Origin: Oxalobacteraceae bacterium
Lineage (GTDB): Bacteria > Pseudomonadota > Gammaproteobacteria > Burkholderiales > Burkholderiaceae_D
DNA length: 7,283 nucleotides
Reading direction: 5' to 3'
Assembly: GCA_947446335.1 (NCBI GenBank)
Contig: CANFGA010000148.1
Span: forward strand, 1-7,283
Part shown: one piece after another, positions 1-5,382 of the stretch
Layout of the letters: every line of letters begins with the position of its first letter
How positions within the stretch are numbered: position 1 is the stretch's first letter
Notes under the pieces: generated by a model
Seen by the model: the letters and a program-made list of their open reading frames with translations, nothing else
The model's database searches: none
Told to the model about the DNA's origin: nothing
Made by a program: the position numbers and the translations under genes

Positions 1-6
1 AGAAAG

Positions 7-35
7 AGTATGAAGCGTTTAGCTTAATTTGTCAA
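7..35 (-). promoter_or_regulatory. Strong sigma-70 promoter reading leftward out of the window
   Basis: On the minus strand a perfect -35 box TTGACA (30-35) is followed after exactly 17 bases by CATACT (7-12), which matches four of six consensus -10 positions. Transcription would start at about the window edge and leave it, so the gene served is not visible. The TTGACA box and the GCTTCATACTCTTTCT run resemble, from memory, promoters ahead of rRNA or tRNA genes in Burkholderiales; this resemblance is inference only. Confidence 0.55.
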
Positions 36-299
36 CCTCTCCTTTACAACATCGTCGTTTCCGGCGACCCTTTTTTGTTTCGCTTTGCAGCGTCGCTCAT
101 TGGGGAGGCGAACTATAGCAAGGCATGGACTTGCTGGCAAGGATTATTCGATCAAGCCGGAGAGTAGGGCCGGGGCGCCGGATTGCGTCGAGCACGACTG
201 CCGCATCCGGCACACGGCACCGGGGACGCACTTGCCCGACTTTTTCATGCAAGGCCAGCCGTGCACCAACCGGCGTGAACAACAAAACTTCAGGGCAGA

Positions 300-503
300 T
301 CAGGCTCTCGAGCGCAAGACTTGCCGGATCACATCACCATCGATATCGTGGGCTTTCAGGTACTCGACGGCACACACGGTGTTGAATTCAGCCTGCACAT
401 CGAGACCGTGGCTGACGATTTTCTTCTGGGAAATATCCAGCGCATCATAAATGGATGCAAACGCCGGTGACGGGGTATTGGTATGCTCTATCAGGGAATT
501 CAC
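300..503 (-). CDS. Hypothetical protein, 67 residues, GTG start
   Basis: A short open frame of unknown function. The start chosen is a GTG at 503, preceded by a clear Shine-Dalgarno AAAGGA seven bases upstream; this spacing is the main reason to believe the gene. The product is soluble and mildly acidic, has no signal peptide or membrane segment, and looks helical. It begins MNSLIEHTN and ends VIRQVLRSRA. Two stretches look like amphipathic helices: residues about 13-28 (around AFASIYDALDIS) and about 42-64 (NTVCAVEYLKAHDIDGDVIRQV). The composition is like that of genuine small Burkholderiales proteins, but I recognise no named family. It stands alone: upstream is an AT-rich non-coding stretch with a candidate promoter, and downstream is about 260 bases without a clear gene or terminator. 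It could be a small regulator or a stress-related protein, but nothing in the sequence decides this. Confidence 0.55.
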   Translation of the reverse strand: MNSLIEHTNTPSPAFASIYDALDISQKKIVSHGLDVQAEFNTVCAVEYLKAHDIDGDVIRQVLRSRA

Positions 504-571
504 TGCTTTTTCCTTTAACGGTTATCGATGAAACGACCATCGAATCAGATAAATTTGGTGCTTGGACCATA

Positions 572-599
572 ATTATCCGCCATTATCGATAGATAGCAA
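572..599 (-). promoter_or_regulatory. Candidate promoter of the 67-residue gene
   Basis: On the minus strand TTGCTA (594-599, four of six consensus matches) is followed after 16 bases by GATAAT (572-577, five of six). The predicted start of transcription lies about 60 bases before the GTG at 503. The region is AT-rich, so chance matches are likely, and no operator was recognised. Confidence 0.3.
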
Positions 600-762
600 T
601 CTTAATATTGATCAATGCCAAATATTTTTCGAATATCAAAATAATTTCTTGACAATTTCATCGCAGACCCAGAATTTTTCCATATATAAAGCCCGACCAC
701 ATGCCACCACGACGACAACAATATAGGATAAATAATAGTATTATTTTTATAACTTTTTAAAG

Positions 763-794
763 AAAAATGCCCCGATGACAAAAGACATCGAGGC
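763..794 (-). terminator. Rho-independent terminator, minus-strand reading
   Basis: The arms at 786-794 and 769-777 enclose an 8-base loop. Read as minus-strand RNA they are GCCUCGAUG and CAUCGGGGC, which pair over all nine positions with a single U-G wobble, and AUUUUUCUUU follows at once. Read as plus-strand RNA the same position is a C-A mismatch, so the hairpin favours leftward transcripts. A second outer pairing (763-771 with 802-810, nine bases) could make it work in both directions. Its natural client is the transcript of the 51-codon gene that ends about 160 bases upstream. Confidence 0.6.
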
Positions 795-951
795 AAACGG
801 CGGCATTTTTTATCGCTGCGCACGGATGCTGGCCGGCAACGGACAACGATGCGCTGCTCAGTACAAGTCACGGATGGCAAGACAGTGCAGGCCTGGGCGC
901 TCCCTCCCCTGCGGCCTGCGCGTCAAGGGCTGGCATGGCGGCGACACTGGA

Positions 952-1107
952 TCAATGCCTGCTCTCGCCGCGCGCTCTTTGCTCCGGACTGCACAGTGTC
1001 GAATAGAGGCCGACAGCAGGATGCTCGTCCGGCCGTCCGATTGAAGAGTCACCGGCATCGCCATGACGATGAAAATATTGCCATATAGAAAAAATCAGAG
1101 TTTTCAT
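952..1107 (-). CDS. Putative small protein, 51 residues
   Basis: The frame opens at ATG (1105-1107) and closes with TGA (952-954). AGGA stands five bases before this ATG. A second in-frame ATG four codons upstream (1117-1119) has only a poor ribosome site, so 1107 is preferred. The product begins MKTLIFSIWQYFHRHG, a hydrophobic then basic start, and continues as a polar, charged tail containing GRPDEHPAVGLYSTLC and ending RGESRH. The hydrophobic start is too short to be a certain membrane anchor. I recognise no family. The setting supports expression: a TTGATG-N16-GATAAT promoter at 1205-1232, a palindrome in the leader, and a minus-strand terminator at 763-794. The first dozen codons sit in AT-rich DNA and the rest in GC-rich DNA. 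Alternatives are a leader peptide, a toxin-like small protein or a chance frame inside a regulatory RNA. Confidence 0.35.
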   Translation of the reverse strand: MKTLIFSIWQYFHRHGDAGDSSIGRPDEHPAVGLYSTLCSPEQRARGESRH

Positions 1108-1164
1108 ATTGATCCTCATTTAAATCCGGCAACAATCAGGAATGATTGAATATATCTACAGCTA

Positions 1165-1183
1165 GATATAAATTGTTTATATC
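1165..1183. repeat. Palindromic site, first of two 16-bp direct repeats
   Basis: The 19-bp sequence is a perfect inverted repeat: GATATAAA, a TTG centre, then TTTATATC. Sixteen of these bases (1168-1183) recur exactly at 1273-1288. The site lies just downstream of the -10 box of the minus-strand promoter at 1205-1232, where a bound repressor would block transcription. A transcription-factor operator is the natural reading; which factor is not known. Confidence 0.5.
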
Positions 1184-1204
1184 ATTTCTTATTTTCTTAG
1201 GATG

Positions 1205-1232
1205 ATTATCAGTGCGGCTTGGCATACATCAA
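1205..1232 (-). promoter_or_regulatory. Candidate promoter of the 51-codon gene
   Basis: On the minus strand TTGATG (1227-1232) is followed after 16 bases by GATAAT (1205-1210), preceded by a further T. The transcript would have a leader of about 90 bases before the ATG at 1107, with the palindrome at 1165-1183 inside it. The -35 box overlaps AAATAAATTG (1231-1240), a partial copy of the repeated site. Confidence is limited by the AT-rich background. Confidence 0.35.
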
Positions 1233-1272
1233 ATAAATTGCGCATTCCGATCAAAAATTACTTGAGAATAAA

Positions 1273-1288
1273 ATAAATTGTTTATATC
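1273..1288. repeat. Second copy of the 16-bp repeat
   Basis: ATAAATTGTTTATATC, identical to 1168-1183. Centre to centre the two copies are 105 bp apart, ten turns of B-form DNA, so they lie on the same face of the helix. The ten bases AAATAAATTG at 1271-1280 also occur at 1231-1240. This copy has only 5-bp palindromic arms. It lies about 40 bp upstream of the -35 box of the leftward promoter, and about 180 bp upstream of the lrgA-type start on the other strand, so it could serve either. Confidence 0.5.
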
Positions 1289-1320
1289 GTTATATATTCA
1301 TTGCCATTTTTATTACTCTG

Positions 1321-1465
1321 AAATCCTGCCGAAAGCCGAGCACTGGTCAGCGCTCTGCGTCGCTGAAGTCACGCGACCGTCAAACGGCATGTCGTGGCAA
1401 CTTCAGGTTGACGGCGCCGCTGCGCAACGCCACGATGGCAATCATTGAAAACCGGGAGACTGATC
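1321..1465 (+). other. GC-rich leader upstream of the lrgA-type gene
   Basis: The base composition changes sharply near 1325 from AT-rich to GC-rich, still about 140 bases before the first gene. Several complementary pairs compete: 1347-1352 with 1361-1366, 1359-1363 with 1373-1377, 1363-1369 with 1400-1406, and 1377-1383 with 1408-1414. The last two interleave as in a pseudoknot. No known riboswitch was recognised. Seven-base pairs of this sort can arise by chance in 150 bases. No strong plus-strand promoter was found; the best, TTGAGA (1262-1267) with TATCGT after 17 bases, is weak. Confidence 0.3.
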
Positions 1466-1807
1466 ATGATTGCAGGATTGACAATATTGTTGCTGTTCCA
1501 GTTGGCTGGCGAGGTGCTGGCGCATCTGTTCGCGCTGCCGCTGCCGGGCCCGGTGATCGGCATGGCCTTGCTGTTCATCGCCCTGGCGCTGCGCGGGGGC
1601 GTGCCGGCATTTCTGGGGCAGACCAGCACCAGTTTGCTGAGCCACCTGTCGCTGCTGTTCATTCCGGCTGGCGTGGGCGTGATGCTGCACTTCCAGCGCA
1701 TCGCCAACGAATGGCTGGCCATCGCCTGCGCGCTGGTGATCAGCACTGCAGTCACGCTGGCGGTCACCGCATGGACGCTGCGCCTGCTGCAGCGCAGCAA
1801 GCGATGA
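1466..1807 (+). CDS. CidA/LrgA family membrane protein
   Basis: A 113-residue, very hydrophobic protein with about four membrane segments, the usual size and layout of the CidA/LrgA (YohJ) family. Family signs are the N-terminal segment with LFQLAGEVLAHLFALPLPGPVIGM, where the PLPGPVIGM turn is typical, the RGGVPAFL loop after the second helix, and the third segment LSLLFIPAGVGVM. The ATG at 1466 is chosen because GGGAG lies seven bases before it; a longer frame reaches back to a TTG at 1445 with no such site. Members act in the inner membrane. They were first described as holin-like and antiholin-like proteins influencing murein hydrolase activity and lysis, and were later linked to transport of pyruvate or other metabolites. 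The gene overlaps the lrgB-type gene by four bases, so the two are translated together. The lrg or cid subtype cannot be decided here. Confidence 0.9.
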   Translation: MIAGLTILLLFQLAGEVLAHLFALPLPGPVIGMALLFIALALRGGVPAFLGQTSTSLLSHLSLLFIPAGVGVMLHFQRIANEWLAIACALVISTAVTLAVTAWTLRLLQRSKR

Positions 1808-2526
1808 ACGCCGTGACGCCGCAACTGGCTGAAATCTGGGTCTACCTGGCGACCACGCCGCTGCTCGGCCTCACCATCACGCTGCTCGCCTATCAACTGG
1901 CGCAAGCGCTGTACTCGCGCCTGCGCGGTAACCCGCTGGCCAATCCGGTCGCCGTCGCGGTGCTGCTGATCATCGGCGTGCTGATGCTCAGCAATACGCC
2001 CTACCAGACCTATTTCGATGGCGCCAAGTTCGTCCATTTCCTGCTCGGGCCAGCCACGGTGGCGCTGGCCGTGCCTCTGTATGGCCAGTTGCCAAGGCTG
2101 AAGAAAATGCTGACGCCTTTGACGCTGGCCTTGCTGACCGGATCGCTGTGCGGCATCGGCAGCGCGCTCGGCATCGCCTGGGCGCTGGGTGCATCGAAGG
2201 CGACGATGCTGTCGCTGGCGCCGAAATCGGTGACCACGCCGATCGCGATGGGAGTGGCTGAAAAAATAGGCGGCCTGCCATCGCTCACCGCGGTGCTGGT
2301 GGTGATGACGGGCGTGATCGGCGCGGTGATGGCGCGCAGTCTGCTGCGCCTGCTGCGCATCGATGACAACGACCACGCCACGTTCGGTTTTGCCGTCGGC
2401 GTCGCCGCGCATGGCATCGGCACCGCGCGCGCCTTCCAATTGTCGGAAACAGCAGGCGCCTTTGCCGCGCTGGCGATGGGACTCAACGGCGTCGCCACGG
2501 CGTTGCTGTTGCCGCTGATTTTATAG
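1804..2526 (+). CDS. lrgB: LrgB family membrane protein
   Basis: A 240-residue polytopic inner-membrane protein of the LrgB/CidB/YohK family at full family length. Hallmarks are LGPATVALAVPLYGQ at residues 81-95, KSVTTPIAMGVAEKIGG at 141-157, and AAHGIGTARAF at 201-211, all highly conserved in the family. The rest is mostly membrane segments broken by short basic loops. The ATG at 1804 overlaps the TGA of the preceding gene (ATGA), the usual lrgA-lrgB coupling. LrgB proteins work with their LrgA partner; roles in control of autolysis and in carbon-overflow or pyruvate handling have been reported in other bacteria, and which applies here is unknown. The operon ends 14 bases later in a strong terminator. 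No LysR or LytTR-type regulator gene is present in the window to suggest how it is controlled. Confidence 0.93.
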   Translation: MNAVTPQLAEIWVYLATTPLLGLTITLLAYQLAQALYSRLRGNPLANPVAVAVLLIIGVLMLSNTPYQTYFDGAKFVHFLLGPATVALAVPLYGQLPRLKKMLTPLTLALLTGSLCGIGSALGIAWALGASKATMLSLAPKSVTTPIAMGVAEKIGGLPSLTAVLVVMTGVIGAVMARSLLRLLRIDDNDHATFGFAVGVAAHGIGTARAFQLSETAGAFAALAMGLNGVATALLLPLIL

Positions 2527-2540
2527 TAGTTGGTTAACGC

Positions 2541-2575
2541 AAAAAGCCGGCGCGTATCCAACGCGCCGGCTTTTT
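2541..2575. terminator. Bidirectional terminator shared by lrgB and the transporter gene
   Basis: A perfect inverted repeat has 15-base arms: AAAAAGCCGGCGCGT (2541-2555), a loop ATCCA, and its complement ending in TTTTT (2561-2575). The GC-rich core, with A runs on one side and T runs on the other, gives a Rho-independent terminator in both directions. It ends lrgAB transcripts from the left and transporter transcripts from the right; the two stop codons lie 65 bases apart. Confidence 0.93.
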
Positions 2576-2591
2576 CAATGGGTCAAGCGAA

Positions 2592-3893
2592 TCACTTCGA
2601 CCAGGCGCGGCCATCCCGGTTCGACTTGCCGATCATCAGCAACGCGACCAGACTGATCAGCGCGGCGATCGACAGGTAATAGCCGACGTAATGCAAGCCA
2701 AGGTTGGTGGCCAGCCAGGTGGCGGCATACGGCGCCAGCGAGGCGCCCAGGATGCCGGCGAAGTTGAAGGTCAGCGACGCACCGGTATAGCGCACTGCGG
2801 CGGGGAATAATTCGGACAGCATGGTGCCCAGTGGGCCGTAAGTCATCCCCATCAGCGCCAGGCCGAGCGACAAGAACAGCGTCACTTCCCACACCTGGCC
2901 GGAACCGAACATCGGCGCCAGCACCAGCCCGAACAGCGCGATCGCACCCGATACCACCAGCAGCGTCATGCGACTGCCGTGACGGTCGGCCAGCACGGCC
3001 GAGAGCGGGATCGTGATCGCAAAAAAGACCACGGCAAACAATTGCAGGATCAGGAAATCACGGCGCGAGAAACCGAGCGCGGTCGTGCCCCAGCTCAGCG
3101 CGAACACCGTCATCAGATAAAATAGCACGAAAGTAGCCAGCGCAATCAGCGTGCCCAGCACCAGCACGCGGCCATGCTCGCGAAACACGGTCAGCACCGG
3201 AATCTTGACGCGGCCATCCTTTTTCAGCACCTCCTGGAAAGCCGGCGTCTCGGTGATCTTGAGCCGCACATACAGACCGACGATGACCAGCAAGGCGCTG
3301 GCTAGGAACGGAATGCGCCAGCCAAAGCTGAAAAATTGCGCCTCGGTCAGGGTCTCGCTGAGCAACAGGAAAATGCCGCCCGACAGGAAAAACCCGATCG
3401 GCGCACCCAGTTGTGGAAACATGCCGTACCAGGCCCGTTTGCCCGGCGGCGCATTTTCAGTGGCCAGCAACACGGCGCCGCCCCACTCGCCGCCCAGACC
3501 GAGGCCCTGGCCGAAGCGGCACAATGCCAGCAGCAGCGGCGCCAGCGCGCCGATCGCCGCATGGGTAGGCAACAGACCGATGACGACCGTCGAGATGCCC
3601 ATCGTCAGCAAGGCTGCCACCAGCGTGGCCTTGCGCCCGATCCGGTCGCCAAAATGCCCGAACACGGCAGAACCGATCGGGCGCGCAAAGAAGGCGATCG
3701 CAAATGTGGCCAGCGATTGCAGCATCGCCGCCGACGGATCCGAGGTCGGGAAAAACAGCTTGGGAAACACCAGCACGGCAGCCGTTGCATAGATGTAAAA
3801 ATCGAAGAATTCGATCGTGGTACCGATCAGGCTGGCGAACAGGACCGTGCCTTTGGAATTGGTCTTGACGCCAGCGGGAGGCTGCTTGCTCAT
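2592..3893 (-). CDS. MFS transporter, metabolite:H+ symporter (MHS) type
   Basis: A 433-residue inner-membrane secondary transporter with about twelve membrane helices, of the MHS branch of the major facilitator superfamily (ShiA/ProP/KgtP-like). Visible signs: GTTIEFFDFYIY in helix 1 (about residues 24-35), matching the EWFDF motif of the family; MFS motif A, GHFGDRIGRK, at 79-88 between helices 2 and 3; and RFGQGLGLGGEWGGA in helix 4. The frame is open back to 4100, but ATG 3893 is chosen: it gives a normal N-terminus (MSKQPPAG) and has AAGGA ten bases upstream, while the longer form would translate the intergenic palindrome. Relatives carry dicarboxylates, shikimate, proline or other small organic solutes with protons; the substrate cannot be read from sequence. 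It lies downstream of pqqE on the same strand, 226 bp away, with its own candidate promoter. Whether it is linked to PQQ or to the products of quinoprotein dehydrogenases is open. Confidence 0.92.
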   Translation of the reverse strand: MSKQPPAGVKTNSKGTVLFASLIGTTIEFFDFYIYATAAVLVFPKLFFPTSDPSAAMLQSLATFAIAFFARPIGSAVFGHFGDRIGRKATLVAALLTMGISTVVIGLLPTHAAIGALAPLLLALCRFGQGLGLGGEWGGAVLLATENAPPGKRAWYGMFPQLGAPIGFFLSGGIFLLLSETLTEAQFFSFGWRIPFLASALLVIVGLYVRLKITETPAFQEVLKKDGRVKIPVLTVFREHGRVLVLGTLIALATFVLFYLMTVFALSWGTTALGFSRRDFLILQLFAVVFFAITIPLSAVLADRHGSRMTLLVVSGAIALFGLVLAPMFGSGQVWEVTLFLSLGLALMGMTYGPLGTMLSELFPAAVRYTGASLTFNFAGILGASLAPYAATWLATNLGLHYVGYYLSIAALISLVALLMIGKSNRDGRAWSK

Positions 3894-3928
3894 GTCTGCT
3901 GTTTCCTTAATGGAGTAGATCGGGCTGC

Positions 3929-3963
3929 GCACACCCGCTTGAACCAGGTTCAAGCGGGTGTGC
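3929..3963. repeat. Perfect 17-bp-arm palindrome ahead of the transporter gene
   Basis: The arms G-CACACCCGCTTGAACC (3929-3945) and GGTTCAAGCGGGTGTG-C (3947-3963) are exact complements around a single A. The element starts 35 bases upstream of the transporter ATG and 20 bases before its Shine-Dalgarno, inside the leader predicted from the 4072-4100 promoter. No T run follows on either strand, so it is not a standard Rho-independent terminator. It could be a repressor operator, an RNA hairpin in the leader that affects translation or stability, or a mobile palindromic repeat. Confidence 0.75.
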
Positions 3964-4071
3964 CGCGACATCGGCGAGGTGACTGGCAGAGCGCGGCCGG
4001 AAGGTAGTTGCAGCGTCCGATGAATCAGCCGATGGAGAGTGAAACAGACCTCCATGCGGCAAGAGGGCGCA

Positions 4072-4100
4072 ATAATACGCCGGCAGCGGCATTGCGGCAA
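4072..4100 (-). promoter_or_regulatory. Candidate promoter of the transporter gene
   Basis: On the minus strand TTGCCG (4095-4100) is followed after 17 bases by TATTAT (4072-4077), matching four and five of six consensus positions in otherwise GC-rich DNA. It lies just past the end of pqqE and would give a leader of about 170 bases that contains the palindrome. No clear terminator separates it from pqqE, so read-through from the pqq operon is also possible. Confidence 0.4.
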
Positions 4101-4119
4101 GTAATCAAAGCCAGGCGAT

Positions 4120-5382
4120 TCAGGCTGCGTCTGGCTTGCGCGAGAGCTTGATCGAATTGGCGTCGGTGCGAAACAGCATCGGTTTGGGCGCCACTTGCTG
4201 CGCCGCTTGGGTCAGATGCGCTTGCAAGATGATTTTTTGCACGTCGCCGTGGTGCGGCGATTTCGAACACACCGGATCGGCATTGGCTGCATCGCCGGTC
4301 AGCGCCAGCGCCTGGCAACGGCAACCGCCGAAATCCTTCTTTTTTTCAGGACAGCTGCTGCAAGGCTCCTTCATCCACGCATCGCCGCGGTATTTGTTGA
4401 AGGCATCGCTGTGGCGCCAGATATCGGCGACGCTGTACTCGGTCACATTCGGAAAATCGATGCCGGGGATCGACTTTGCAGCATGGCAGGGCAAGGCCGT
4501 GCCATCGGCGGCGACCGCGAGAAATACCGAGCCCCAGCCATTCATGCATGCTTTCGGACGCGCCTCGAAATAGTCCGGCACCACGAACAGAATGCGGATC
4601 CGGTTGCCCACTTTTGCGCGCCAGGCATTGACGACGGCTTCGGCTCGGATCAATTGCTCGTGGGTCGGCAGCAACTGCGCCCGATTCACCAGCCCCCAGC
4701 CGTAATACTGGGTGTTGGCCAGTTCCAGGTATTCGACCTCCATTTCCAGCGCCATCTCGATGATGCGCCCGACATGATCGAGGTTATAGCGGTGCAACAC
4801 CACGTTGAGCACCATCGGGTAGTCATATTGCTTGATCAGTTTCGCGACGCGCGACTTCAGGTCGAAGGTCTTGGTGCTGGTCAAAAAATCGTTCATTTCC
4901 TTGGTCGAATCCTGGAATGACAGCTGGATGTGATCGAGCCCGGCATCCTTCATTTGCGCAATGCGGGTCTCGGTCAAGCCGACACCGGACGTGATCAGGT
5001 TCGTGTAATAGCCGAGCCGGCGCCCTTCGGCGATCAGTTCGACCAGATCGTCGCGCAGCAATGGCTCGCCGCCGGAAAAACCGAGTTGCGCCGCACCGAG
5101 TTTGCGGGCCTGGCGCATCACATCCACCCACTGCGCGGTCGACAGCTCGGCGCGGTTCTCGGCATAGTTGACCGGGTTGTAGCAAAAAACGCAGTGCAAC
5201 GGGCACTTGTAGGTCAGTTCGGCCAGCAGCCACAGCGGCGGCGCGACAGGAACGGCAGGCAGTGTCGCCTCGGCCAGCGCAAAAAGTGCCGGATCAACAA
5301 GATGCGTGTCAGGGAGCATGGAATCAGGGAACGTGGAATCAGGAACTGTGGAATCAGACAAGCCAGCCTCGCTCGCGGGCAT
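4120..5382 (-). CDS. pqqE: PQQ biosynthesis radical SAM enzyme PqqE
   Basis: PqqE is a cytoplasmic radical SAM enzyme that, with PqqA held by PqqD, makes the carbon-carbon bond between the glutamate and tyrosine side chains of PqqA. In this 420-residue frame the SAM-cluster motif CPLHCVFC uses C60, C64 and C67, and SGGEP follows at 103-107. The C-terminal SPASM domain has C279, C299, C341, C344, C354, C356 and C372. D350, in KKDFGGC, falls where the Methylorubrum enzyme has an aspartate cluster ligand (recalled, not checked); the SPASM spacing agrees with that enzyme at a constant offset of 31. The frame thus begins about 30-40 residues early, with a low-complexity DST[VF]P-type repeat at 10-29. 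ATG 5382 overlaps pqqD by 29 bases and has no clear Shine-Dalgarno; the alternative is ATG 5319 (M22), also without one. Function is certain, the start is not. Confidence 0.97.
   Translation of the reverse strand: MPASEAGLSDSTVPDSTFPDSMLPDTHLVDPALFALAEATLPAVPVAPPLWLLAELTYKCPLHCVFCYNPVNYAENRAELSTAQWVDVMRQARKLGAAQLGFSGGEPLLRDDLVELIAEGRRLGYYTNLITSGVGLTETRIAQMKDAGLDHIQLSFQDSTKEMNDFLTSTKTFDLKSRVAKLIKQYDYPMVLNVVLHRYNLDHVGRIIEMALEMEVEYLELANTQYYGWGLVNRAQLLPTHEQLIRAEAVVNAWRAKVGNRIRILFVVPDYFEARPKACMNGWGSVFLAVAADGTALPCHAAKSIPGIDFPNVTEYSVADIWRHSDAFNKYRGDAWMKEPCSSCPEKKKDFGGCRCQALALTGDAANADPVCSKSPHHGDVQKIILQAHLTQAAQQVAPKPMLFRTDANSIKLSRKPDAA
5311..5355 (-). repeat. 15-bp tandem repeat, three copies, at the pqqD/pqqE junction
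   Basis: Three head-to-tail 15-bp units lie at 5341-5355, 5326-5340 and 5311-5325, each containing GGAATC on the plus strand and differing from its neighbour by two or three bases. A fourth, decayed unit may lie at 5296-5310. Each unit is a multiple of three and encodes a pentapeptide: DSTVP, DSTFP, DSMLP, then DTHLV. The stop codon of pqqD (5354-5356) sits at the edge of the first unit, so the array fills the space between the pqqD stop and the conserved part of pqqE. Confidence 0.85.

Larger units (their letters stand above)
504..951. other. Intergenic stretch: AT-rich, then a GC-rich patch
   Basis: No convincing protein gene lies here on either strand. Bases 504-770 are strongly AT-rich and hold a candidate leftward promoter. 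Bases 763-794 form a terminator-like hairpin. Bases about 812-951 are GC-rich and lie between the end of the 51-codon gene and that hairpin, so they would be the 3' part of its transcript. Frames crossing the patch use many rare AGG and GGG codons or are broken by stops. The patch could be a 3' untranslated region, a non-coding RNA or the decayed end of a longer gene. Confidence 0.4.

Noticed and set aside
97..333. Open minus-strand frame continuing past the end of the 67-residue gene
   Set aside because: It looked like a possible frameshifted tail (LLFTPVGARLALHEK), but it has no ATG/GTG start with a ribosome site and no recognised family. Open frames of this length are common in GC-rich DNA.
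649..690. Plus-strand promoter with TTGACA at 649-654
   Set aside because: The -35 box is perfect, but no acceptable -10 box lies 15-19 bases away. The TATATA at 683-688 is too far, and no gene follows on that strand.
504..1465. Search for a displaced pqqA gene
   Set aside because: No short frame with the E-x-x-x-Y core of PqqA was found here or in the 3894-4119 gap. It is expected to the right of the window, upstream of pqqB.
1369..2439. 356-codon frame on the minus strand across lrgAB
   Set aside because: It lies antisense to two clear membrane protein genes. Its low-complexity Q/R/H composition is the usual shadow of GC-rich coding DNA, and it has no ribosome site.
3947..3962. GGTTCAAGC resembling a tRNA T-loop
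   Set aside because: No acceptor, anticodon or D arms can be drawn around it; the match is simply one arm of the palindrome.
3894..4100. Longer transporter frame starting at 4100
   Set aside because: It would translate the palindrome and candidate promoter and add 69 residues not typical of the family. The ATG at 3893 has a proper ribosome site.
4195..4920. 241-codon plus-strand frame inside pqqE
   Set aside because: It is a reverse-strand shadow of a conserved enzyme gene with no independent evidence of coding.
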